This document shows positions 54,960 to 63,768 of a stretch of 64,000 nucleotides of DNA, piece by piece. The translations under genes and the position numbers were made by a program. The DNA comes from Dyadobacter sp. LHD-138 (GTDB lineage Bacteria; Bacteroidota; Bacteroidia; Cytophagales; Spirosomataceae). Position 1 is the first letter of the stretch. Each line of letters begins with the position of its first letter. The DNA lies in the NCBI RefSeq assembly GCF_030929615.1, contig NZ_JAVFVU010000005.1:186001-250000 (forward strand). Reading direction: 5' to 3'. A model generated the notes under the pieces. The model worked only from the letters and a program-made list of their open reading frames with translations, made no database searches and was not told where the DNA came from.

Positions 54960-55460
54960 ATGCTAAGCAATCAGGAAGTAGCCGAAGAGCTATTGGGGAA
55001 ATTTGGTGATCAGGTATATGACTTTGAAGAGCCTTACGGATTACTGACACTCTCAACAACCCGTGAGGAAATTATTCCGGTCCTTGAATTTTTAAAACAG
55101 CATAAAACGTATCAGATCAATTTCCTTACGGATATCACAGGTGTTCATTATCCTGACAATACCGGTAAGGAATTTGCTGTGGTTTATCACCTGCATAGCT
55201 TTATACAGAACTTCAGGATCCGGATCAAAGTGTTCATTGCGGAAGCTGATATCCACATTCCAACCATGACAGGGCTTTATGCAAGCGCTAACTGGATGGA
55301 ACGTGAAACGTATGACTTCTACGGAATTCTTTTTGATGGCCATCCTAATCTTGTGCGTATCCTCAATATTGAAGAAATGGATTATTTCCCGATGCGTAAA
55401 GAATATGCACTGGAAGATGCTACGCGGGAAGATAAAATTGATGCGCTTTTTGGTCGTTGA
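54960..55460 (+). CDS. nuoC: NADH-quinone oxidoreductase subunit C
   Basis: A 166-residue subunit of the peripheral arm, separate from NuoD here rather than fused. TDITGVHYPDNTGKEFAVVYH and the C-terminal MERETYDFYGILFDGHPNLVRIL are the conserved 30-kDa-subunit signature. It helps assemble the quinone-binding part of complex I. nuoD follows after 23 bases. Confidence 0.96.
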   Translation: MLSNQEVAEELLGKFGDQVYDFEEPYGLLTLSTTREEIIPVLEFLKQHKTYQINFLTDITGVHYPDNTGKEFAVVYHLHSFIQNFRIRIKVFIAEADIHIPTMTGLYASANWMERETYDFYGILFDGHPNLVRILNIEEMDYFPMRKEYALEDATREDKIDALFGR

Positions 55461-55483
55461 TCCTTTAAGGAAAAGAGTAAGTT

Positions 55484-56710
55484 ATGGCAGATATCGAATT
55501 ATTACCTCATAATGTTCCCGTTCAATCAGAATTGCCTGAATTGATCGAGGAGCTTACAACCCTAAACCTCGGCCCTACCCACCCGGCTACACACGGTATT
55601 TTTCAGAATATCCTTCAGATGGATGGTGAAAAAATCGTTTCAGGTGAGCAGACCATAGGTTATATACACAGGGCTTTCGAAAAAATTGCAGAAAGACGCC
55701 CGTTCTACCAGATCACCACGCTTACCGACCGCATGAATTATTGTTCTTCACCGATCAATAACTTCGGCTGGCATATGACGATGGAGAAGTTTTTGCAAAT
55801 TGAGGTTCCAAAACGTGCGCAGTATATCCGCGTCATCATGATGGAGCTTGCCAGGATTTCCGATCACCTGATTTGTAACAGTATCCTGGGTGTGGATTCA
55901 GGTGCGTTTTCAGGTTTCCTTTACGTGATGCAAAAACGTGAGGATATCTACGAAATCTACGAAGAAGTCTGCGGTGCGCGTTTGACTACAAACATGGGCC
56001 GTATCGGTGGTATGGAACGTGATTTGTCGAGTACAGCCCTTCGCAAGATCCGTGAATTTATCAAGACATTCCCACCTGTTCTGCGTGAGTTTGAAAAACT
56101 GATGAGCCGTAACCGTATTTTTATGGACCGGGTGATCAATGTTGGACCAATCTCCCTTGAACGTGCGCTTTCATACGGTTTTACAGGACCCAATTTACGT
56201 GCTGCCGGGCTGGATTACGACGTTCGTGTGATGGAACCTTATTCCTCGTACGAAGATTTTGATTTCAGTATTCCGGTCGGACAAAGCGGTGATACTTTTG
56301 ACCGCTACAATGTACGTATGGAAGAAATGTGGCAGAGTCTGAAAATTGTGGAGCAGGCTTTGGAAAATCTTCCCGAAGGACCTTATTACGCTGACACTCC
56401 GGAATATTATTTACCTCCCAAAAAAGAGGTTTATAGTAATATGGAAGCACTTATTTACCATTTCAAAATTGTAATGGGGGAAATAGATGCTCCGATCGGC
56501 GAAGTTTACCATGCTGTTGAAGGTGGTAACGGAGAGTTGGGTTTTTACCTGATCAGCGATGGAGGAAGAGCTCCATACCGTCTGCATTTCCGTCGCCCGA
56601 GTTTTATATATTATCAGGCCTTTCCTGAAATGTGCAAAGGAAGCACGCTTTCAGATGCTATTCTCACCATGAGTAGCCTGAATGTTATCGCAGGAGAATT
56701 GGACGCATAA
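55484..56710 (+). CDS. nuoD: NADH-quinone oxidoreductase subunit D
   Basis: A 408-residue 49-kDa subunit. TLNLGPTHPATHGIF carries the His that contacts quinone, and the downstream GYIHRAFEKIAERRP, DSGAFSGFLYVMQKRE and the C-terminal FYLISDGGRAPYRLHFRRPSF blocks match the family. It forms the quinone cavity with NuoB. Co-directional with nuoC and nuoE, short spacers. Confidence 0.97.
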   Translation: MADIELLPHNVPVQSELPELIEELTTLNLGPTHPATHGIFQNILQMDGEKIVSGEQTIGYIHRAFEKIAERRPFYQITTLTDRMNYCSSPINNFGWHMTMEKFLQIEVPKRAQYIRVIMMELARISDHLICNSILGVDSGAFSGFLYVMQKREDIYEIYEEVCGARLTTNMGRIGGMERDLSSTALRKIREFIKTFPPVLREFEKLMSRNRIFMDRVINVGPISLERALSYGFTGPNLRAAGLDYDVRVMEPYSSYEDFDFSIPVGQSGDTFDRYNVRMEEMWQSLKIVEQALENLPEGPYYADTPEYYLPPKKEVYSNMEALIYHFKIVMGEIDAPIGEVYHAVEGGNGELGFYLISDGGRAPYRLHFRRPSFIYYQAFPEMCKGSTLSDAILTMSSLNVIAGELDA

Positions 56711-56753
56711 AATCAGATTGATTATTTGATTTTCAAAAGATCGTATTAAAGAA

Positions 56754-57251
56754 ATGACTGAAACACCAAATCCCGTTGCGTTTACCCCGGAACGACTGGC
56801 GAAAGTAAAAGAAATCATTGCACGTTATCCGGAAGGCCGCCAAAAATCGGCTTTACTTCCTGTTTTGCACGTTGCCCAGGAACAATGGGGATGGGTGAGC
56901 AGCGAGGTGATGGATTATGTCGCAGACATATTGAGCATCAAACCGGTAGAGGTTTATGAGGTTGCTTCATTTTATACCATGTACCACCTTGACGCTGTCG
57001 GAAAACACGTCATTGAATACTGCCGTACTGGCCCTTGCTGCCTGATGGGTGGTGAAGAAATATATGATTACCTGAAACAAAAGCTTGGCATTCAGGCTGG
57101 ACAAACGACGTCTGATGGTCTGTTTACGATCAAGGAAGTGGAATGTCTTGCAGCTTGTGGCTGGGGCCCGGTTTTCCAGATTCGTGAGAAGTTTTACATG
57201 AACCTGACCCGCGAGCGTGTTGACGAAATCATTGAAGAGTTAAGCAAATAA
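56754..57251 (+). CDS. nuoE: NADH-quinone oxidoreductase subunit E
   Basis: A 165-residue thioredoxin-fold ferredoxin that carries cluster N1a. The ligand pattern is visible as EYCRTGPCCLMGG and ECLAACGWGPVF. It forms the NADH-oxidising module with NuoF. Located 43 bases after nuoD; nuoF starts 33 bases later. Confidence 0.95.
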   Translation: MTETPNPVAFTPERLAKVKEIIARYPEGRQKSALLPVLHVAQEQWGWVSSEVMDYVADILSIKPVEVYEVASFYTMYHLDAVGKHVIEYCRTGPCCLMGGEEIYDYLKQKLGIQAGQTTSDGLFTIKEVECLAACGWGPVFQIREKFYMNLTRERVDEIIEELSK

Positions 57252-57284
57252 GCCTTTTATAAGCTGAAAATAGTATCCTGAAAA

Positions 57285-58622
57285 ATGGCTAAAAAAATAT
57301 TAACGGAACACATTAACGTCCCAGGTATTGAAACCTTCGAGGTTTACCGCAAACAAGGAGGTTATACTGCTGTTGAAAAAGCAATAAAAACCATGACTCC
57401 CGAGGAGGTTGTGGAAGAAGCCAAGAAATCCGGAATACGGGGACGTGGTGGTGCAGGGTTTCCTATGGGAATGAAATGGGGCTTTTTGGCAAAACCGGAA
57501 GGTGTTCCCCGTTACCTGGTTTGTAATGCAGATGAATCGGAGCCTGGTACTTTCAAAGACCACCACCTGATGAAGTGCCTCCCCCACTTACTGATTGAAG
57601 GCATGATCGTTTCCAGCTTTGCTTTGGGCGCGAACAAGTCTTTCATATACGTACGTGGCGAGCTGATGTATGTGATCCGTATCCTTGAAAAAGCCATTGA
57701 AGAAGCGAAAGCAAATGGTTTTCTCGGAAAAAATATATTAGGCAGTGGTTATGATCTGGAACTTGTCGTACAGCCAGGCGGCGGTGCATACATTTGCGGA
57801 GAAGAAACGGCTTTGCTGGAATCTTTGGAAGGTAAAAGAGGAAACCCTCGTAACAAACCTCCATTCCCTGCGGTAAAAGGACTTTATCAAAGCCCTACTG
57901 TGGTAAATAATGTGGAATCCATTGCCAATATGCCATGGGTGATCAACCATGGTGGTGACGCTTACGCAGCCATCGGGATTGGACGCAGTACAGGAACAAA
58001 ACTTATTTCTGCCTCAGGACATATTCAAAAACCAGGCGTTTATGAAATCGAACTGGGCGTTAGCGTTGACGAGTTCCTTTATTCGGATGAATACTGCGGT
58101 GGAATCCGTAAGGGACATCATTTGAAAGCGCTGGTTGCGGGAGGTTCGTCCGTACCTATTTTACCGGCACATTTGATTACCAAAACGGCGGCCGGCGAAG
58201 ATCGTCTGATGAGTTATGAATCTTTATCGGATGGCGGTTTTGCCACAGGAACGATGTTAGGTTCAGGTGGTTTTATCGTGTTTGATGAAACGGCCTGTAT
58301 CGTTCGGAATACCTGGAATTTCTCCCGCTTTTATCACCATGAATCCTGCGGACAATGCAGCCCTTGCCGTGAAGGTACAGGCTGGATGGAGAAAGTTTTG
58401 CACCGTATCGAACACGGTCACGGAAGCATGCATGACATCGATCTGCTGGTAGATATAGCCAAAAAAATTGAAGGGAATACGATTTGCCCGCTTGGAGACG
58501 CATCGGCATGGCCTATTGCGAGTGCAGTTCGCCATTTCCGTGAAGAATTTGAATGGCATATCACCAACCCGCACGAAGCTTCTCAGCCAGGAGCCGTGTT
58601 TATGGGTGCAGTTTTGGCATAG
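57285..58622 (+). CDS. nuoF: NADH-quinone oxidoreductase subunit F
   Basis: A 445-residue subunit with the NADH- and FMN-binding site. GIRGRGGAGFPMG is the NADH/FMN loop, YICGEETALLESLEG the FMN region, and CGQCSPCREGTGW with a later NTICPLGD cysteine hold cluster N3. It is the electron entry point of complex I. The gene is followed by a 112-base gap containing a tandem repeat and a promoter-like sequence, then by a membrane glycosyltransferase gene rather than nuoG. Confidence 0.97.
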   Translation: MAKKILTEHINVPGIETFEVYRKQGGYTAVEKAIKTMTPEEVVEEAKKSGIRGRGGAGFPMGMKWGFLAKPEGVPRYLVCNADESEPGTFKDHHLMKCLPHLLIEGMIVSSFALGANKSFIYVRGELMYVIRILEKAIEEAKANGFLGKNILGSGYDLELVVQPGGGAYICGEETALLESLEGKRGNPRNKPPFPAVKGLYQSPTVVNNVESIANMPWVINHGGDAYAAIGIGRSTGTKLISASGHIQKPGVYEIELGVSVDEFLYSDEYCGGIRKGHHLKALVAGGSSVPILPAHLITKTAAGEDRLMSYESLSDGGFATGTMLGSGGFIVFDETACIVRNTWNFSRFYHHESCGQCSPCREGTGWMEKVLHRIEHGHGSMHDIDLLVDIAKKIEGNTICPLGDASAWPIASAVRHFREEFEWHITNPHEASQPGAVFMGAVLA

Positions 58623-58639
58623 TTGGAAAATTGTGACAA

Positions 58640-58689
58640 CCAGATACTAAATCTTTAATACACCAGATACTAATTCCTTAATACATTTG
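58640..58689 (+). repeat. 23-bp tandem repeat and -7 element before the GT-C gene inside nuo
   Basis: The 23-bp unit CCAGATACTAAATCTTTAAT + ACA (58640-58662) is followed by a copy at 58663-58685 with two mismatches. TACATTTG (58682-58689), an exact TAnnTTTG, overlaps the second copy, 45 bases before the GT-C start at 58735. It may drive that gene separately. Confidence 0.65.
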
Positions 58690-58734
58690 CGAATTAGCCC
58701 GGAAAGGTATCCGGATGAATTAAAATAGCCAAGT

Positions 58735-60258
58735 ATGCAATTATTGATTAGACCAGTTTACAATTTTATAAAGCATAACGCGTACCCATTAACCTTTGCC
58801 TTCTGTATTGTTTGTACAGTTATAATGCTCTATATCAAAGGAGTTTTTATACTGAGTTATCATCCGGACATTTCCGGAAGTGAGCGTGGCACAACTTTCG
58901 GAATACAAATTGTTGCTGATAATCAACCGCTTTACCGAAACCCGGAAATTCCGCCATTTTGGATTGTGCAGTACGCACCTTTATATTATTACCTGGTTGG
59001 AAAGACGTATCAGCTATTGGATTGGGATCCTACCAATATTTACAGGATACAATTTTTAAGCCGGCTGATTTCTTTCATTCTGGTTTCCATTTCCATGGTG
59101 GTTGCCTATATCACGGTCAGAAGATTCATTCAGGTTTCCAAACTGTTGAGTATCGTTTTCTGCTGTCTGATATTTGGCCAGCTGCAACAGTGGCATTTAA
59201 CCAATTCCAGAATTGACAGCCTGCTTTTCCTGTTCACCGTGCTTTACATCCATGTGATATTAAAAGCACTTGAACAGAAAGATGAATGGAACAAATATTT
59301 CGTCCTCGCAGGTTTTCTTGCAGTCGTTGCATTTTTCACGAAACAAAGCGCTTTAATCCACAGCATCGTTTTACTGGGTTATTTCTTTTATAGATTCCAA
59401 TGGTCATCGTTTTTTAAAATGGCGGGGTTACTGGCGGCTCTTTTTCTCGTATTTACCTTGATTTTCAGCCAGCTGCAATTCAAAGTGTTTTACGATAACT
59501 TGTTCGGGAGCCTTCAGCTACCGATTGTTCCGGGCTGGTTTTATGCATACACTTTCCGCCATCTGGTTCCGGCGCTGAGTATTTTGGTAGCAGTAAGTTT
59601 TATCATCAGTTTGAAATGGCTGGTGAATTCAACAAATCCCAAGACCATTTTCCTGTCGTTATCGACAATTTTGTTCTTTGGTTTTGCTACGGCAACAGCC
59701 TTCAAACATGGCGCCGCGGTGGGTTATTATCATGAGTTTGCGTACGTAGGGTTACTTGGGATATTTTATTACTTTTATAATGAAAACCTGACCGTAACCA
59801 ATGCCTCGCTGACCTATTACCTGTTCCCTGCGCTGGTGGGCCTGACGATGTTGTATTTTACCAGTCAGCAGATGGAAAAATATTACACAACGAACCTGGC
59901 CAAATATGAAGCCGATTACAGCCAGCAAAACGAGGTAAAAAAATATGTCGAAACGCATATTGCTGCGGATGAAAAGGTTGTGATCTCAGGAGGTGAAGAT
60001 TTCCGCGGATGGCTTTTACAGCATATGCTTTTCAAACATCTTCTGGCCTACCAGGATACCGAAGTACGCTTTTTATTTGAAGCCAAAAGGTTTAATTTTA
60101 GTGGCTTTTATGATTTAGTAAAAGAGAAAAAAATACGTTACCTGATTCTGGATAAGAATAGTCCTCCTTATCTGTATGCTTTTGACTACACATTTGATCT
60201 GAAAGATTATTTGCTGGAAAAAGACATTCACGGATATAAGGTATATAGATTAAAATAA
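58735..60258 (+). CDS. GT-C family membrane glycosyltransferase-like protein inserted in the nuo operon
   Basis: A 507-residue polytopic protein with about ten hydrophobic segments. The first periplasmic loop (YHPDISGSERGTTFGIQI and later NPEIPPFWIVQYAPLYYYLVG) has the acidic and aromatic features of GT39/GT83-like GT-C enzymes, and the last ~110 residues are a periplasmic domain (VVISGGEDFRGWLLQHM). It is weakly similar in style to the GT-C protein at 49870 but has different motifs. It has no known role in complex I. It lies between nuoF (112 bases before) and nuoG (26 bases after), all on the same strand, so it probably is co-transcribed with nuoGHIJ. Confidence 0.75.
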   Translation: MQLLIRPVYNFIKHNAYPLTFAFCIVCTVIMLYIKGVFILSYHPDISGSERGTTFGIQIVADNQPLYRNPEIPPFWIVQYAPLYYYLVGKTYQLLDWDPTNIYRIQFLSRLISFILVSISMVVAYITVRRFIQVSKLLSIVFCCLIFGQLQQWHLTNSRIDSLLFLFTVLYIHVILKALEQKDEWNKYFVLAGFLAVVAFFTKQSALIHSIVLLGYFFYRFQWSSFFKMAGLLAALFLVFTLIFSQLQFKVFYDNLFGSLQLPIVPGWFYAYTFRHLVPALSILVAVSFIISLKWLVNSTNPKTIFLSLSTILFFGFATATAFKHGAAVGYYHEFAYVGLLGIFYYFYNENLTVTNASLTYYLFPALVGLTMLYFTSQQMEKYYTTNLAKYEADYSQQNEVKKYVETHIAADEKVVISGGEDFRGWLLQHMLFKHLLAYQDTEVRFLFEAKRFNFSGFYDLVKEKKIRYLILDKNSPPYLYAFDYTFDLKDYLLEKDIHGYKVYRLK

Positions 60259-60284
60259 ATAAGACGATTTAGAGATGTCTTGAT

Positions 60285-61403
60285 ATGGAAGAAATAAAAC
60301 CACAGTTAATCAAAATAACCTTCGACGGCATTGAGGTCGAAGTGGAACCGGGAACTACGATCATGCAGGCGGCGCGTAAAATCGCAGAAGCCGATGAAAG
60401 CCAGGGTCACCTGGTGCCACCGGCCATGTGTTATTACAAACCGCTTCCGACATCTGGCGGAAAGTGCCGTGCCTGTTTGGTAAGGGTAGCGCAGGGATCT
60501 GCAAAAGATCCGCGTCCTATGCCGAAACTGGTTCCTTCATGCATTACGCAGGTTCAGGAAGGTATGGTCGTTGAAAATACAACCAATCCGGCTGTACTGG
60601 ATACCCGTAAAAGCATCGTTGAATTCCTGTTGATCAATCACCCGCTTGACTGCCCGGTTTGTGACCAGGCTGGCGAATGTCATCTTCAGGATTTCTCTTT
60701 TGAGCACGGTTCAGCCAAAACACGTTACGAAGAAGAGCGCAGAACGTTCGAAAAAATAGATATCGGTCCATTTGTTCAGTTGCACATGACGCGCTGCATC
60801 CTTTGCTACCGTTGTGTTTACACCGCCGACCAGATCACCAATAATCGTGTGCACGGTGTAATGAACCGCGGGGATGCTTCAGAGATCAGTACTTACATCG
60901 AAAAAGCAATCGATAACGACTTCTCCGGAAACGTGATTGATGTTTGTCCGGTTGGCGCTTTGACTGACAAAACCTATCGTTTCAAAAGCCGTGTGTGGTT
61001 TTCCAAACCGGAAGACGCTCATTGTGATTGCGACAAATGCAGTGGTAAAGTGACACTTTGGTACCGTGGTGACGAAGTGATCCGCGTTACAGCCCGCAAA
61101 AATATGTGGGGCGAAGTGAACGAGTTCATTTGTAACAAATGCCGTTTCGAACGTAAAAAAACCAGCGACTGGGTTATCGAAGGACCAACGAAGGTGAAAC
61201 GCAGTTCGGTTATTTCTGCCAACAAATATCGTAAAGATCTTATCGCAAAACCTGAGTTCGCACTTAAACTTGCCGCTACGCAGTTTAAGCCAATCGACGA
61301 TGAACGTGCGTATACAACAGATATCGAAACCGTGCGCCATCAAAGCATCGAAAATAACGATAAGGCAAATCATCGTTCGCTATTAACAGATAACAGGAAT
61401 TAA
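60285..61403 (+). CDS. nuoG: Short NADH-quinone oxidoreductase subunit G (FeS domains only)
   Basis: A 372-residue NuoG; full-length forms have about 900. It has the N-terminal [2Fe-2S] ferredoxin domain (C49, C61, C64, C86), the HxxxCxxCxxxxxC cluster of LDCPVCDQAGEC (H119, C123, C126, C132), and a ferredoxin-like set at C171, C174, C177 with C221. A last cysteine group (C247, C249, C252, C283, C286) lies where N7 would be but does not follow CxxCxxxC. The molybdopterin-like C-terminal domain is absent; after the stop there is no remnant before nuoH. The short form is known in several Bacteroidota, so it is probably functional. Confidence 0.9.
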   Translation: MEEIKPQLIKITFDGIEVEVEPGTTIMQAARKIAEADESQGHLVPPAMCYYKPLPTSGGKCRACLVRVAQGSAKDPRPMPKLVPSCITQVQEGMVVENTTNPAVLDTRKSIVEFLLINHPLDCPVCDQAGECHLQDFSFEHGSAKTRYEEERRTFEKIDIGPFVQLHMTRCILCYRCVYTADQITNNRVHGVMNRGDASEISTYIEKAIDNDFSGNVIDVCPVGALTDKTYRFKSRVWFSKPEDAHCDCDKCSGKVTLWYRGDEVIRVTARKNMWGEVNEFICNKCRFERKKTSDWVIEGPTKVKRSSVISANKYRKDLIAKPEFALKLAATQFKPIDDERAYTTDIETVRHQSIENNDKANHRSLLTDNRN

Positions 61404-61438
61404 ATTTCTGCCATCAATATTTAACTGTGAAGTAAAAA

Positions 61439-62518
61439 ATGGAATTAACGGAGTTTGTAATCAAGACCTTAACAATCCTGGTTGTTTTTGTTTTAACACT
61501 GGTCATCGCCATGTACTCGACCTGGGGAGAGCGCAAAGTGGCGGGTTTTATCCAGGACCGGATGGGGCCTAACAGAGCGGGACCGGGTGGATTATTACAA
61601 CCGCTGGCCGATGCAGGTAAAATGTTTTTCAAGGAAGATTTTATTCCTGCCCTTGCAAACAAATGGCTTTTTATTGCTGGACCGAGTTTGGCGATGCTTA
61701 CTGCGCTTTTAGCAAGTGCTGTAATTCCGTTTGGAAGCACTTTCCGCTACGACGGTGTGGAAGTGGTTCTTCAGGGTGTTGAATCCAATATTGGTATTCT
61801 TTACGTTTTTGGCGTCGTGGCACTCGGTGTTTACGGGATCATGATCGGTGGATGGGCTTCCAACAACAAGTTTTCGTTACTTGGAGCCATCCGTGCAGCA
61901 TCACAAAATATTAGTTATGAGGTAGCCATGGGACTTTCCCTGATCGCTATTCTGATGATGAGCAGCTCTTTGTCTCTTGGCGATATTGTAGCGCAGCAGC
62001 ACGGCGGCAACTGGAATATTTTTTACCAGCCACTGGGTTTCATCATTTTCCTGACCTGTTCTTTCGCAGAATGTAACCGTGTACCTTTCGACCTTCCTGA
62101 GTGTGAAACGGAACTTGTAGGCGGATACCATACGGAATACGGAAGTATGAAACTTGGTTTCTACCTTTTTGCAGAATACATCAACATGTTCGTTTCCTCG
62201 GCTATTATCTCGACACTTTATTTTGGAGGTTATAACTATCCGGGCATGGACTGGGTTTACAACCAGCTGACGGCTTCCCTGGGAACCACCACAGGCCATA
62301 ATATCGCTACTTTAATCGGTACCGGCGTATTTTTTGGAAAGGCTCTATTCTTTATATTTTTCTACATGTGGGTCAGATGGACACTTCCACGTTTCCGTTA
62401 TGATCAGCTGATGAATCTTGGCTGGAAAAAACTGATTCCTTTGGCTATTATTAATATCATTATCACCGGAGCAAGCGTGCTTTTCTTAAAGCCATTTATT
62501 ACTTCTCTGTTGAACTAA
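61439..62518 (+). CDS. nuoH: NADH-quinone oxidoreductase subunit H
   Basis: A 359-residue membrane subunit with about nine helices. The segment GPNRAGPGGLLQPLADAGK and the following MFFKEDF are the strongest NuoH signature, and RVPFDLPECETELVGGYHTE marks the quinone-tunnel loop. It links the membrane arm to the quinone chamber. It lies 35 bases after nuoG. Confidence 0.97.
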   Translation: MELTEFVIKTLTILVVFVLTLVIAMYSTWGERKVAGFIQDRMGPNRAGPGGLLQPLADAGKMFFKEDFIPALANKWLFIAGPSLAMLTALLASAVIPFGSTFRYDGVEVVLQGVESNIGILYVFGVVALGVYGIMIGGWASNNKFSLLGAIRAASQNISYEVAMGLSLIAILMMSSSLSLGDIVAQQHGGNWNIFYQPLGFIIFLTCSFAECNRVPFDLPECETELVGGYHTEYGSMKLGFYLFAEYINMFVSSAIISTLYFGGYNYPGMDWVYNQLTASLGTTTGHNIATLIGTGVFFGKALFFIFFYMWVRWTLPRFRYDQLMNLGWKKLIPLAIINIIITGASVLFLKPFITSLLN

Positions 62519-62539
62519 GTAACAAAAACAAGTATTGCC

Positions 62540-63133
62540 ATGCAACTGACCAATCGCTCGAAGCAAGTAAGCAATAAAGAAATGACGCTGATGGAACGCG
62601 CCTACCTACCCGCTATTGCGACCGGTATGGCGATTACCCTCAAACACTTTTTCAAGAAAAAAGTAACAATAGAATATCCTGAGGTAAAAAGATACCTTGG
62701 CCCTGTATTTCGTGGCCGCCACATCCTGAAAAGAGATGCCGAGGGACGTGAACGTTGTACAGCCTGCGGACTTTGCGCCGTGGCCTGTCCCGCGGAAGCG
62801 ATTTCCATGGTAGCTGCGGAACGCCAAAAAGGAGAAGAATCATTGTACAGAGAAGAAAAATATGCTGCGGTTTACGAAGTAAATATGCTGCGCTGTATTT
62901 TCTGCGGACTATGTGAAGAAGCCTGCCCTAAACAGGCCGTGTATTTGCGCCACGATGAATTTATACCTGTTTTCAATGATCGCAATCAGGTGATATGGGG
63001 CAAGGACTTATTGGTTGAAGACATGAACAACCGTTATACCCGGGAAGCCTGGACAAAAGAGGAAGCGCATTTACTGGATCAGAAAAGAGCCAATGGTGAG
63101 GCAACCAATGTAGTTCCAAGAGCAATTCCCTGA
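62540..63133 (+). CDS. nuoI: NADH-quinone oxidoreductase subunit I
   Basis: A 197-residue 8Fe-ferredoxin subunit with two [4Fe-4S] motifs: CTACGLCAVACP near residue 74 and CIFCGLCEEACP near residue 119. They carry electrons to N2. The C-terminal tail (VEDMNNRYTREAW) fits the family. The gene starts 21 bases after nuoH. Confidence 0.97.
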   Translation: MQLTNRSKQVSNKEMTLMERAYLPAIATGMAITLKHFFKKKVTIEYPEVKRYLGPVFRGRHILKRDAEGRERCTACGLCAVACPAEAISMVAAERQKGEESLYREEKYAAVYEVNMLRCIFCGLCEEACPKQAVYLRHDEFIPVFNDRNQVIWGKDLLVEDMNNRYTREAWTKEEAHLLDQKRANGEATNVVPRAIP

Positions 63134-63171
63134 TTTTACCCTTTATTCTTGAATCAGCAATTCACAAGCAT

Positions 63172-63690
63172 ATGAATCCGACATTATCTTTTTTTTACTT
63201 CCTATCATTCTTAACCGTGCTTAGCGCGTTAATGGTGATTGTTTCCAAGAACCCGATCCACAGCGTACTTTATCTTATCCTGACATTTTTTACACTTTCA
63301 GGCCATTATATTTTATTGAACGCACAATTCCTGGCCGCGGTAAATATCATCGTCTATGCCGGCGCGATCATGGTTCTTTTCCTGTTTGTGATTATGTTCC
63401 TTAACATTAAAGACAATCATGAAGAAGCCAAAACCAATCTGACCAAAATCGCTGCGGCGATCGTGGGCGGTACCGTGTTCGTGATTCTTTTCGGAGCTTA
63501 TCGTAAAACAATCCTGATGCCGGTTGATCCTGCTACTTTTGACTCACAGGTTGGCATGATCGAAAGCCTGGGAAAACTCCTTTTCCGTGAATATCTGCTG
63601 CCATTTGAGCTGGCTTCTATTCTGCTTCTTGTGGCGATGGTCGGGGCCGTGATGATAGGAAAAAGAGAAATTGGGGAAAGACATTTCTGA
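63172..63690 (+). CDS. nuoJ: NADH-quinone oxidoreductase subunit J
   Basis: A 172-residue membrane subunit with five helices. NPIHSVLYLILTFF and AAVNIIVYAGAIMVLFLFVIM (with the mid-helix residues important for proton coupling) are the NuoJ signature. It is the last nuo gene in the window. A terminator follows at 63717 and the next gene is on the opposite strand, so nuoK does not follow directly. Confidence 0.95.
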   Translation: MNPTLSFFYFLSFLTVLSALMVIVSKNPIHSVLYLILTFFTLSGHYILLNAQFLAAVNIIVYAGAIMVLFLFVIMFLNIKDNHEEAKTNLTKIAAAIVGGTVFVILFGAYRKTILMPVDPATFDSQVGMIESLGKLLFREYLLPFELASILLLVAMVGAVMIGKREIGERHF

Positions 63691-63716
63691 TCCATTACAA
63701 GATATATTTATAAATG

Positions 63717-63746
63717 AAAAGCGGGTCGTTACTGATCCGCTTTTTT
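63717..63746 (+). terminator. Terminator after nuoJ
   Basis: AAAAGCGGGTC and GATCCGCTTTT form an 11-bp stem (one G-T pair) with a 6-base loop, followed by T residues. Confidence 0.85.
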
Positions 63747-63768
63747 CGTTTACTTTCTCGTAAGAAAA

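Noticed and set aside
58640..58685. Target-site duplication of a mobile element carrying the GT-C gene
   Set aside because: Both copies of the repeat lie on the same side of the gene; no matching copy is seen after 60258, so it is not evidence of a transposition.
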